A stretch of 64,000 bases of DNA from contig NC_090617.1 in assembly GCF_004359215.1 (NCBI RefSeq), positions 394,981-458,980 on the forward strand, given 5' to 3'. The stretch's first letter is position 1. Every line of letters begins with the position of its first letter. The notes beneath the pieces are model-generated. The model searched no databases. It had not been told where the DNA came from and saw nothing but the letters and a program-made list of their open reading frames with translations. Positions 10,819-20,617 of the stretch are shown one piece after another. Both the position numbers and the translations under genes were made by a program. The DNA comes from Bremia lactucae (Eukaryota; Oomycota; Peronosporomycetes; Peronosporales; Peronosporaceae).

Positions 10819-12776
10819 ATGTCTGCGGGCAGCGACGCTCCGCCACTGACGACGAATGGAGTCAGTGCGATCGTGCGCAAGCTCAGTTTTAGTGGCGCCG
10901 CGACTGATGAGATGGAAGAAGAGGAGCGAAGAGATGACGAAAAAGAGCAGTCGCTGGACCAGCCGCGGCAGTCCGAAGCGATAAAAATGGACGCCACTAA
11001 AGTGCAGATCGTGATTCGTCTTCGCCCTCTCGATAAATCATCTCACGTGACGGAAAGCGATTGTTTTCGCGTCTTGTCGGACGTCACACTGTTGGCACAA
11101 CCGCCGAAAACATCGCAATCATACCGCTCCACGGGCACGGCAACGAGCTTTCATTTTACGCATATCTTTCCCGAGCAGACACAGCAAACGAAATTGTTTG
11201 AAGCTACGACAAGGCCAGTTCTGGATGCCGCTTTTGATGGCAAGAACGGTCTTGTTTTCGCGTACGGAGTCACAAACTCGGGCAAGACTTATACTATCAG
11301 TGGTACTAGTGAAGCACCGGGTGTGCTGCCACAGGCACTGCAGTACATTATGGAGGAATTGCCTAAGCGCAATAATGGAGTCAAACAAGTCGTGAATGTC
11401 GTGACGGCCACATACCTTGAAATTTACAACGATAATGTGTATGATTTGCTGTCGCCTGCACTTCGAAAGCGACGAGCATTACGTGTGCAGGATTGCGATG
11501 GAAAAATTAAAGTGCGAGGCGCGGTTAAACGTCACATCAAGACGTTAGGAGACGGACTGGAGCTTTTAGAATTGGGTCGACGGCATAAGCAAATGGCGGA
11601 AACCACTTGCAACTCGGACTCGAGTCGAAGTCACTGTGTCTTTACACTTCACTTGTACCATCAAGTCTCACGCTCTTCGTTGGAATTGCGTAGCAAGGTG
11701 TCGATTATAGATTTGGCAGGATCTGAACGTGGCTCAAAAACTGGTGCAACGGGGTTACGCATGCAGGAAGCCAGCAAAATTAATGGCTCTTTGATGAACC
11801 TCATGCGCTGTCTCGAAACATTGCGATGGAATCAGCAACATCCCCCGAGCTTGCAAAAGATGGTTCCGTTCCGTGAGTCGAAGCTTACTCGACTATTTCA
11901 AGAGAATCTTGTAGGCAACGACTACGGCTCACTCGTGATGATTGTGGCGGTGAATCCTTCCAGTCACGAATTTGATGAGACGTTACGCACCCTTAAGTAT
12001 AGCGCTGTGGCACGCGCATTAGTGAGAACACGTACGTCCATTCCAAGAAAAGCTGCCCCAACAGCTTCATTCTACGACCTAGATGGTCGATTGAAAAAGA
12101 GGAGACGTCAATCAACAGAAGCTTCGGTTTCATCTCTTTTTACAATCCCAGTCGTGGATTGCAAATCAAGTAAAACGGCTTCATCATCGCGGTCTAGAAC
12201 GAAGGCAGAGCATCAATTGAGTGACTGTGCATATTGTCGGCAATGTCCGTATGTAGACTCTTCAAAAATGCCAAGGACAGCAGAGGTTGGGACTTCACCG
12301 ATGGAGTCGCAACGAAAAGTCGCTGAAATGAATCTGCATTGGGTACGTAGCCGCCAGTGATGTTGTTGTTATCTATACTGGCACTCACTCTTAGCGCTTT
12401 ACTTTAGGCCGAGCTTGAATTGGAAAATGAGGAATATCGGGAGCAATTGGCCCAAATCCAGGCAGAAAAAATGGAGATGGAGGTTCGCATTCGAGCAGAG
12501 ATTGGCTGTGAAATGCGCGAGCAGTTGCAGCAAATTCGCGCGCAATACCAAAGCATGCAGCGTCTGCAGTGCGAGGACTTGCCGTCTGCGCGTAAGAAGC
12601 GCGAGCGACAACATGCTGAAGAAAGCGAAAAGCTTCGTGCTCATGTACATGAGCTTCGTGAAAAGGTTAAGGAATGCGAAGATGAGATGCAACGCATCCA
12701 TAAGCGCCATCAAGCTGAACTCAATAAATATCAAGAAACAGTCGTAGTTGTACCTATTGGCGACGAAAACATGTGA
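10819..12776 (+). CDS. Kinesin-6-like motor protein (KIF20/MKLP type), two exons
   Basis: A microtubule motor. Exons 10819-12342 and 12408-12776 are joined by a 65-bp intron (GTACGT..TTTAG, phase 0), giving 630 residues. The motor domain spans about residues 55-395: P-loop AYGVTNSGKTYT (near 155), switch I NSDSSRSHCVF (near 270), switch II IIDLAGSERGSKTGA (near 300). The GVTNSGKT wording and the long loop before it are typical of kinesin-6 motors, which act in the central spindle and cytokinesis. A basic linker (KKRRRQS) follows. Exon 2 encodes a predicted coiled coil rich in Glu, Gln and Arg (ENEEYREQLAQIQAEKMEME onwards), likely for dimerisation. It is shorter than animal kinesin-6 (about 850 residues). 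It is divergently paired with EMC10. The subfamily call rests on motif memory; the kinesin call is certain. Confidence 0.93.
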
Positions 12777-12805
12777 ATTGAACAAATCAAAATAAAGTAT
12801 GTAAT

Positions 12806-13171
12806 ATGAAGATAAGTCCTGCGCTCAACTTAATTACTTTGGTACGTATGCACACTTTTCGTGATGTTATATACGGACTTGTTAAAGGTCTGTTGGTAAC
12901 CATAAAAAAATGCTTGCGCTGCATACGGCAAATAGCCCAAATCAACGGAATGGTTCATAAGAATTTCACATGCCCCAAATGCCAAAGATCCTTGTTTGAA
13001 GGACGGACCTATGTTCTTCTCGATCGACGCAAAATGGCAATAATTGTCAAACTGCCGGCGTTGGAGTCGTCGGCACGGCTGCTCGGCCTCACAATAAAAC
13101 CAGATGCGCGATTAAACATTGACAACGTGAAGAGGCTACTCTTCTTAAAATGCAAGCTAAGCCATTACTAG
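12806..13171 (+). CDS. Doubtful small ORF, possibly with CxxC pairs
   Basis: An ATG frame of 121 codons starts 29 bp after the kinesin stop. It contains CLRC and, 16 residues later, CPKC, which could form a small zinc-binding site, followed by a Leu-rich basic tail. No family is recognised. An alternative reading is a spliced gene: a GTACGT donor follows the twelfth codon, and an AG near 12935 would put a different frame on (PKSTEWFIRISHAPNAKDPC, then a stop near 13035). The region may equally be 3' sequence of the kinesin transcript with no coding role. Nothing downstream to 13360 looks coding. Confidence 0.25.
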   Translation: MKISPALNLITLVRMHTFRDVIYGLVKGLLVTIKKCLRCIRQIAQINGMVHKNFTCPKCQRSLFEGRTYVLLDRRKMAIIVKLPALESSARLLGLTIKPDARLNIDNVKRLLFLKCKLSHY

Positions 13172-13360
13172 TGTGATATGCCAGTTCTAGCGATGGCGAT
13201 GTTAGAAGTTCTTAAGGTACACTGACAAACCCTGTCCATTACCTTGCCAGTTTACCCTTTCGAAAAGACCATGAACAAGATGCTAAAACTAAGTGAAGCC
13301 TAGGATACTTTAATGATATAAACACCCATTACGCATGTGAAGTATCTTCTAGGGTGCTCG

Positions 13361-16300
13361 TCATGAGCCATAATTAGATCGCCGCCCACAACGATTATCA
13401 TAACCACCTCGACCACAGGTTCGTCGATCATTTCTCATATTTTGATCACTAAGCCCTCCACGAGCTGGCCAAACTGTCCTCGGTCGCGACCGTGATCGCG
13501 ATCGCGATCTTGTGTTTCCCATGTTACGGCTAAGCTGCTGCTGTCCAGAATAGTGTTGCGGTCTAATGTCACGAAAATTGTCCGTGAAGCGATCTCGTCT
13601 TTCTCGTGCTTTCGCAAATTGTGGTTTCTTTTCCCATAAATCGGTTGAAAAGTACGCCCGCTGTTCTTCTCTGCTGCTGAAGCCATTATCGAAAGAATCT
13701 GCAGCATCATTCGGCTCCGACTTGAACCTACTCCTAGTTTCGCTCAAGACCTCGCCGCGCCAAACGCTTCGGTCTGAGTCTTCACACATCCCTCGATGAT
13801 GACCATTGTAAGGGTAAGAACCAGGCATATTTCGTGCCCGCCTGCGAGAAATATCATCGCAAACGTCATTTCTTGCGTGTATACTGCCACCGTCGATTCT
13901 TGCGTGGTTGTCTGTAGCCGGCCCATCATGCTGATTTTTTATTCTATACTCATCTCGATTTGCGGGTCCAAAGAAATCGTAGTGCTGCATGTGAACTGAC
14001 TTGGATCTTGACCGTGATCGACTTTTACGCTCCGACAATACATGCGATCGTTTGCTCAAAGTCGGCGCGTATCGACTCTGTTCCCTGAAATGCCGTGTAG
14101 GGTGCTCTCTACGATCAAACCTAGAGTTCCGATGGGTACCTCCAGCGGTTGGCTCAAAATCTTGTCGCCGCGGCGAAGTATTGCTGTCAATTTGCGAAGA
14201 ATGAGAAGATGGCGCTGGAGCAATTCGCTCACTAGAGCACGAGCGAAGAGGGGTAGATTGAGCTCTTGACTTATTTAACAAAGTAGAGCACGCTTGAATT
14301 CTCGCACCAGCTTTCAAATTCCATTGAATCTGTAGGGGTTCTCCAAGGTCATCAGTAAAGACTTGTGATGCTTGTTCTGCATCTTCGCGATTGTAATAGT
14401 GTAAATTCACGGTACCCAGCCCATTTTTCATAAGACGCTGCCAATTATCGCGATTAATTTCACAGCGCGGTACCGATTTGTTCATCGTATATCGCTGGCT
14501 CAATGTTGCTGCAAACGACTCCCGGTCCCGATCCTGATTAAAACGAATTCCTGTCGACTTGCGCTCAAAGCGCGCATTTTGGACCTTCAGCGTTATTCTC
14601 CCGCGTACCTTTTGCGGGATAAATACCGTGCCATACATTCTTCGCTGATAACAATTCCGGTCCTCTAGCCGTTCAAAGTTTAGCTCCTCATAGCAATTTG
14701 GCGTTTGAGATTTACATTTATCAATACCATTTGATTCTGCGGTTGGAGCTGTGCGCGATACACCAAAAAATGAAGCCGTGTATGTTTCATTGTTCGTGAA
14801 CATTTCGCGTTTTGTAGCACAGCTCATGCGAGGAATTAAATCGGATAGCGTCTTCCCATCAAGATCGTACACTTCATATCCTACCATGCGCGGTGCTACT
14901 CCCGCCTTAATATTTTTGACACTTGAAGCTTGGGCTGCTAATTCAGCTGCTGCCATTACGATAGAATTGCGCTTTCGAGATAAGCGCATCAAAGCTTGAT
15001 CTTGAACAGAGAACGATGACTTTTTAATAGGCACTGTTTTTTTGGTTTGCTTTCGTTGCAAACGCGTGAGGCCATTCTTAGAAACATCTGAGCTTGATTG
15101 AGTAGTTGTCATTGACATCGTGGCAACAGGTAGAGATTTTTGTGACGACCGTGGGGCATCGCTTGCTGGAGTCCTGACTGTGCCAGCTTGTTCCATCGAG
15201 CCACTTGACTTACAACTAGGAATTCCAGTCTTGATAGCCGTTCGTTTCGGGATCATAAATGATGCCGTGCTATACGAATCGCCTTCCCTTGACACTTTAC
15301 GAGGTATAGGCATCGTGTCCAATTGAGATATTTTATTGCTAGCCTCCTCTCGATCCTCCATTTTAAAGGGCACAGAAAGGGTTGGAGTTTCTACCTCACC
15401 CTCTTCCTTCCCGTCATAATTGGTTAGCTCAGCCTTAATTTTAGCGTAGTCTTGAGACTCAATTGCAGCTTCTACAATAGCTTTCGATCCCGGTAACGCA
15501 GTAGACATTTCAGAAGAAGCCGGCCTTTCGTGCCCTGTCATAATTTCGTTTGTATTTTCAGTCTTCATTGAAAATACACGCTCGCTCTTGGTAATATCAA
15601 CGGCAATAGATTCCACTTTTACGATACGATTGGTCGTCTCCAGCTCAAGGGAACTTGCTTTCATGGTCGCAATTGACTCTACGGTGTTACATTCTAGCTT
15701 TACAGGTTCATCTGTCGCTTCTTCTGTCAAGGCAGGCACGTTTACTTCCTCGTTGCCGTCGCCACTTTTTTCTCGACTTTCGGTCACAGCATGCAATCCC
15801 ACCGCAGTTTCAGGATCGAAATGTAGTAAACTAGAATTGCTTTCGACCGCAGAAAGTGCCAAGTTTTTATGACCACTTTTGCGCTGATTTATTGCCGGTA
15901 CCTGGTCCGTTATTTTCGTATCGACAGAAGCCGTACCATTTCCTGGCCGTAGTCGAAGTCGATCTTGTGGCTCCTGTAAATCTTCCTTATGAGTTCTTAC
16001 CCGGACAGAAGCTTTTTTGGCATTTTGCGCGGCTCGAAACATCCGCGTGCGATCTCTTTCTTTATCTTTAAGCACCTGGTTTGACTTCTGTCGTTTGATT
16101 TTGAATGCCAGTACTCGGTCATGCTCTCCACTATTTAAACGCAATTCGTGCAGCTTCTTCGATCGTTGCTTCCTTAGCAATGCTTTGTTTGCTTTTGTTG
16201 CATCCACAGGAGGCTTTGCCCTTTTCAAGTAACGAGTTCCCTCCACCACAGGTCGCTTGCGGCGTGCTTCGTCGACTTTCTTGTGGCGAAGGTTTTGCCT

Positions 16301-16561
16301 TTTCCTTGCTTCGTCATTACTTAATGTCGATTCGTCGTCATTGCTGCCCTCCGCGTGTCGCCGTCGTCGCGACTTCTCAATACGCCCTTTGGCCACTCTA
16401 CCATCTACCGGCTCTGTCTTGTTTTCCACCTTCTTCGAGATCATGTTTTTTGACTGTAAAGAAGAGTCTGATGAGTCTTCATCGTCTAGAGCCCCCTGCA
16501 GACGCTTGAGCCAAGGCAACCCCTTCAGCATCAGCGACGCATCGGAGTTTGCTCCTACCAT
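13361..16561 (-). CDS. Large Arg/Ser-rich, mostly disordered nuclear-type protein
   Basis: A single long open frame of 1066 residues from ATG 16561; the frame runs 12 codons further up but without an ATG. The N-terminal third is charged and Lys/Arg-rich with several basic clusters that look like nuclear localisation signals (RKKR-type). The middle is acidic to mixed and low in complexity. Around residues 640-800 is the most structured part (VFIPQKVRGRITLKVQNARF, then LGTVNLHYYNREDAEQASQV), whose end resembles the last strand-helix of an RNA-recognition fold. The C-terminus is rich in Arg-Ser steps (RKSRSRSRSKS and RSRSRSRSRP) and ends with a Gly-Arg stretch. This suggests an SR-like RNA-processing factor, but no named family is recognised. 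It is convergent with the kinesin gene; its 5' side borders repeat DNA from 16714. Confidence 0.8.
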   Translation of the reverse strand: MVGANSDASLMLKGLPWLKRLQGALDDEDSSDSSLQSKNMISKKVENKTEPVDGRVAKGRIEKSRRRRHAEGSNDDESTLSNDEARKRQNLRHKKVDEARRKRPVVEGTRYLKRAKPPVDATKANKALLRKQRSKKLHELRLNSGEHDRVLAFKIKRQKSNQVLKDKERDRTRMFRAAQNAKKASVRVRTHKEDLQEPQDRLRLRPGNGTASVDTKITDQVPAINQRKSGHKNLALSAVESNSSLLHFDPETAVGLHAVTESREKSGDGNEEVNVPALTEEATDEPVKLECNTVESIATMKASSLELETTNRIVKVESIAVDITKSERVFSMKTENTNEIMTGHERPASSEMSTALPGSKAIVEAAIESQDYAKIKAELTNYDGKEEGEVETPTLSVPFKMEDREEASNKISQLDTMPIPRKVSREGDSYSTASFMIPKRTAIKTGIPSCKSSGSMEQAGTVRTPASDAPRSSQKSLPVATMSMTTTQSSSDVSKNGLTRLQRKQTKKTVPIKKSSFSVQDQALMRLSRKRNSIVMAAAELAAQASSVKNIKAGVAPRMVGYEVYDLDGKTLSDLIPRMSCATKREMFTNNETYTASFFGVSRTAPTAESNGIDKCKSQTPNCYEELNFERLEDRNCYQRRMYGTVFIPQKVRGRITLKVQNARFERKSTGIRFNQDRDRESFAATLSQRYTMNKSVPRCEINRDNWQRLMKNGLGTVNLHYYNREDAEQASQVFTDDLGEPLQIQWNLKAGARIQACSTLLNKSRAQSTPLRSCSSERIAPAPSSHSSQIDSNTSPRRQDFEPTAGGTHRNSRFDRREHPTRHFREQSRYAPTLSKRSHVLSERKSRSRSRSKSVHMQHYDFFGPANRDEYRIKNQHDGPATDNHARIDGGSIHARNDVCDDISRRRARNMPGSYPYNGHHRGMCEDSDRSVWRGEVLSETRSRFKSEPNDAADSFDNGFSSREEQRAYFSTDLWEKKPQFAKARERRDRFTDNFRDIRPQHYSGQQQLSRNMGNTRSRSRSRSRPRTVWPARGGLSDQNMRNDRRTCGRGGYDNRCGRRSNYGS

Positions 16562-16713
16562 GACTCGTGTGGAAATTGAGGCTAAGTCGTGTGCCAACGT
16601 TGAGTCAGTGTATGATACACAATATAACAGACAGAAACATCGGCAAAATCTAAGATTTTAGAAAAATAATAAAAAGAAAAATCATGGCTTTGAAATGAAA
16701 AAACAACTGGTTG

Positions 16714-17268
16714 TGTAGGCGGGTACGTCGTAATGCGGCCACGCTCTACTTAGGCACACACCCTAGCACAGCGAGGAAGCGGTTAAACGTGCTTCTCTTG
16801 CGTGCAGTGAGGCAGTTGTGGTAGGCGCGTTAGCGACCTCACCCAACACACTAAGAACTCTGGTTAAGTGACGTCACGGGAGCGGTAATCCGTCTCTTCG
16901 TGCGCACTTACCAAGTAGGAAGTAGTTTTCAGACTGATTAATATTTAATAGAATTAAATACAAATACCTATTTTTACCAATTAAAATGTTATCTCTATAG
17001 ATATCATTTAATATGTATTGCGAGCGTATCTTTATAGATACCTCGCGTAACTGATGACGCTAGCCGTCATCATGGATGACGCTGGGCGTCATCCCTCCTA
17101 ATGTGAATGCACCCATGTGCATCACATCCACAAGGGTTGGTCACAAATGTGCACCACACCCGAGTGTTGGGTCTAATTACTATTATTTAGTAATTGACCA
17201 TCCCCTTAAGTACACCAAGTATACTTAACGGGGACTGTGTAACATTAGGGCAACTTTAGCCCGTTACA
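16714..17268 (-). repeat. Family B LTR, minus orientation (555 bp)
   Basis: On the minus strand it begins TGTAACGGGCTAAAGTTGCC at 17268 and ends CGCCTACA at 16714. The same LTR occurs at 18495-19043 (minus) and 57174 onward (plus). It carries two neighbouring hairpins at 17052-17072 and 17074-17094. No internal element sequence is attached at the 16713 side, so it is probably a solo LTR. No clear target-site duplication is visible. Confidence 0.8.
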
Positions 17269-17771
17269 AGCTGCCTTGTTACACACCCGTTAAGTACTCT
17301 TACACAGGGGGGCCAATTACTTCATGTGAATAAATTTGACCTGTCACTCGGGTGAGGTTAACATAGCGACTTACCGTTGTGTATGTGATGCACATAGGTG
17401 CATTCAAAATGAAAGAGATGACGTCTAGCGTCATTCACGAGCTGAGGTATTTAGAACAATACGCTCGCCATGTCGAGATGCACATCTACAGAGATGGCTT
17501 CTATTGATTAAGTAAAAAGATTCTATATTTGATTCTACATCATATAAATTAGTGTTAAACTTACTTTCTAGATAACAAGTGCGCACGAGAAGACGGGCAA
17601 CTGCTTCCGTGACGACACTTTTTCTAAGGTACAAAGTTCGTTGTGAGAGGTCGCTTAGGCGCCCACCAACTACCTCACTGCACGTGAGACAAGACGGACA
17701 AACCGCTCTCTCGCTTTGTTTGGAGGTGTGTGCTTGGTAGTGCGAGGCCGCTTAAGAAGCGCCCGCCTACA
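17269..17771 (+). repeat. Family B LTR variant, plus orientation (about 503 bp)
   Basis: It ends GCCCGCCTACA at 17771 and resembles the B1 5' LTR at 19403-19886 (shared segments include TGTGTATGTGATGCACA-like and GGTCGCTTAGGCGCCCACCA). Its first dozen or so bases are missing or replaced where it meets the opposite-facing LTR at 17268, making a head-to-head LTR pair. No primer-binding site follows, so it is solo or truncated. Confidence 0.75.
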
Positions 17772-18494
17772 TCTCCCATGCCCCTTTTACACCCAAAAAC
17801 CTTATCAGCGATTTCTTGAGTATGCCCAGATGTTCGTTAATCCCTTTGTCAACAACAGAAGTTCTGATGCGTCGTCATTATTGGTGATGAAATCGTCTAT
17901 CGCATCAAGAATGCCGGGCTTGCTCATCTCGTTAATTTTACTTACTGATCTGCTCTTTCGTGACCAGTGGCAGGGGATGCGCGTCGTAGCGCGCGCTGTC
18001 ATGTGTGCCGTACGTTTTGGACTATAACTGTTGTAAAGCTGATGCAGAACGGAGCGATAAGAGGGCTTCAACGTGCTCGTACTATCAATGAAAGCGTATT
18101 AAACTATTTACATATATGATAACTACACTTTATTCGACAATGAATCTCGGACCTGATATCAACATCAACATTCCGCCTCAAAAACTTAGCTATTTTTTAT
18201 CGCCAGTGCTATCATTATAGAATTTTCGAGCTCGATCGAGCGCGCATAAATCACCAAGGATCCGTGGTCAGCAAACTTAATTGCCTCTTCCTCTGTCCAC
18301 TTTATTATCTAAAAAGATTTATCGAGCTTCCGTAACGCAACTCATTCAGAACCCTCGACATGTCGCTGTCCAAACAAACTAATCTGAAGTTTTCAGCGGC
18401 CGATAGATTGCGCGAATTTGCGTTAGGAATATTTATGTATTATATGTTAGACAAGTCAGTAATTAACTTCGGATGCCATACTCCGCAGGTAAAG
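17772..18494 (-). other. Non-repeat island with weak coding remnants
   Basis: This 723-bp stretch lies between two LTRs. Two minus-strand segments look coding-like but incomplete: 18071-17805, open for 88 codons, without an ATG but with a GTAAGT donor inside and an end reading FITNNDDASELLLLTKGLTN; and 18361-18186, starting MSRVLNELRYGSSINLF and, after a TTTTTAG acceptor-like site, reading KWTEEEAIKFADHGSLVIYA to a stop at 18186. Neither is recognised. They may be the remains of a host gene cut up by LTR insertions. Confidence 0.3.
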
Positions 18495-19043
18495 TGTAGG
18501 CGGGCACGTCGTAATTCGGCCACGCTCTACTTAGACACACACCCCAGCACAGCGAGGAAGCGGTTAAACCTGCTTCTCTTGCGTGCAGTGAGGTAGTTGT
18601 GGTGGGCGCGCAAGCGACCTCACCCAACACACTAAGAACTCTGGTTAAGTGACGTCACGGGAGCGGTAATCCGTCTCCTCGTGCGCACTTACCAAGTAGG
18701 AAGTAGTTTTCAGACTGATTAATATTTAATAGAATTAAATACAAATACCTATTTTACCAATTAAAATGTTATTTCTATAGATATCATTTAATATGTATTG
18801 CGAGCGTATCTTTATAGATACCTCGCGTAACTGATGACGCTAGCCGTCATCATGGATGACGCTGGGCGTCATCCCTCCTAATGTGAATGCACCCATGTGC
18901 ATCACATCCTCAAGGGTTGGTCACAAATGTGCACCACACCCGAGGGTCTAATTACTAATATTTAGTAATTGACCATCCCCTTAAGTACACCAAGTGTACT
19001 TAACGGGGACTGTGTAACATAGGGGCAACTTTAGCCCTGGACA
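18495..19043 (-). repeat. Family B LTR, minus orientation (549 bp)
   Basis: Nearly identical along its length to 16714-17268. On the minus strand it starts at 19043, where the expected TGTAACGGG is altered to TGTCCAGGG, and ends CGCCTACA at 18495. It lacks an 8-base piece (GTGTTGGG region) relative to the other copy. Solo LTR. Confidence 0.8.
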
Positions 19044-19229
19044 GGTTGCCTGACTGCTCTAGTTCTATCACTTTACGTGCTCCGTTGAAAGTCAGTCGTA
19101 TAATTATCGCTAACACATCCTATACCTACTCGGCTTTTTCTAAGATATCCTACAACTCGTCCTTTTTGATCTGATTTTTCTTTCAGTTTTTACGATCCCA
19201 TGGTATCGTAAAGTCTTTTCTTTTTCAAT

Positions 19230-19320
19230 TTTTTGGTTAGTGCGGGAATCGACCCGTGTCCGCTGGGTCACCAAGTCGATACTTAACCACTACATCATGG
19301 TGGGACCCCTCACTTGGCGT
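19230..19320 (-). ncRNA. tRNA-like sequence (tRNA pseudogene or SINE head)
   Basis: On the minus strand, about 19316 down to 19236, the sequence has a D-arm-like A box (TGATGTAGTGGTTAAG) and, some 35 bases later, a B-box-like ACGGGTCGATTCCCGC, one T short of a normal T arm. A proper acceptor stem cannot be formed, so it is not an intact tRNA. The minus-strand sequence that follows (19236 down to 19044) may be a SINE body. The rest of 19044-19402 shows nothing else recognisable. Confidence 0.4.
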
Positions 19321-19402
19321 GCTCAGTTGTAAGCACTCCCAAAATTTATTGCGATCGCAGCTTATTATTGCTCATCTCCCGGGCTTGCTGCTGTTTCGTT
19401 AG

Positions 19403-19886
19403 TGTAACGTATTATTTGCCTTATGTTACATGGCGTAAAGTACACTTGACGGGAAGGTCAATTACTTCATGTAAAGTTAATTGACGTGTCACTCGGGTGG
19501 GGCTCACATAGTGATCCACCCTTGTGTATGTGATGCACACAGTGCATTCACATTGAATAGAATTATGTCTGGGACTGACGTCATCTGCGAGACGACGTAT
19601 TTAGAACAATAAGGTTCGCCATTTCGAGATGACATCTACAGAGATGGCATCTATTTATTGGGTAAAAAGGTTTTAGAGTTATTTCTATTAAATATAAATC
19701 AGTCTTAAAATTACTTCCTAATCAACAAGTTCGCACCTGAAGCCGGATTACCGCTTCCGTGACGACACCTCTCCTAAGGTACTTCGTTCGTTGCGTGAGG
19801 TCGCTTAGGCGCCCACCAACTACCTCACTCTGCTTTGAGGAGTGTGCTTAAGTAGAGCGTGGCTGCAATAAAAGCGCCTGCCTACA
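19403..19886 (+). repeat. B1 5' LTR (484 bp)
   Basis: Starts TGTAACGT and ends GCCTACA, followed by CT and the primer-binding site AGGTAGCACT (one base different from the usual TGGTAGCACT). Related to, but diverged from, the LTR type at 16714-17268; closest to 17269-17771. Confidence 0.8.
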
Positions 19887-19942
19887 CTAGGTAGCACTAG
19901 TAGTCCTTCCCACGACTCATCTCTCTGAGTGTGTCAGGGAGG

Positions 19943-20617
19943 ATGAGCCTCAATATCGATTGGCCTCATTTCCCACACCTCTTCGAACATCATCGGGAGG
20001 TGGCAGGGCATATGGTGCGGGGATTTGGTGAACAAGCCTTCGCTAGGCTCCTGGGTAGTCCTCCTGAGCAACATGTTGCTCAGATGGAGCAGTTTGAGGC
20101 ATTCGTGCTCGGACAGCGGAGAGCCGCGTCCGAGGCACAGAGCCATGCTGCGGCGGAGTCCGTCACTCAGACTCAGGATGAGCTGAGGCATAAGCAGTCT
20201 CAGAGCGAGGCTCTCAATGGGACTGTTGAGATTCTCTCTGCCCGGCCGCATCAGCCGAGGTCCATTCGTATGGACCCACCTAAGTTAGATAAAACTGCAG
20301 CGCACACGATTATCCGCTGGCTGTTAGCCGTGGAGCAATGCGGTTGGGCGCAGCTCATCGAGAACGACAGCCGGATGGTGTCGCACGCCATGTCGTATTT
20401 GCGCGGTAAGGTCTCAAAGTGGGCTTACTCGGCGCTTATGGCGGACAGAAAGGCGTTTCCTACATGGGCGATCTTTAAGACAAAGATTCGCGCCATGTAC
20501 CAGCCGCCGAACAACGAAGTGCTGCTTCAGGCGCGCTTGTCTGGAGCACGACAAGCGAAGCGAACCCCACAAGAATATGTGCAGAAGATGCGCTCGTGTC
20601 GGCGTCCATTACTATGA
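19943..20617 (+). pseudogene. B1 gag
   Basis: From ATG 19943 the frame reads MSLNIDWPHFPHLFEHHREV and runs 224 codons. An N-terminal helical region is followed by the retrotransposon gag core (RMDPPKLDKTAAHTIIRWLL ... LRGKVSKWAYSALMADRKAF ... IRAMYQPPNNEVLLQARLSG). It ends by frameshift at RSCRRPLL, short of the usual gag C-terminus. Gag forms the virus-like particle core. A 20-bp perfect palindrome lies inside it at 20064-20083. B2 carries the same protein at 58266-58670. Confidence 0.75.

Noticed and set aside
10779..12785. Minus-strand ORFs within the kinesin gene
   Set aside because: Shadows of the plus-strand coding frame.
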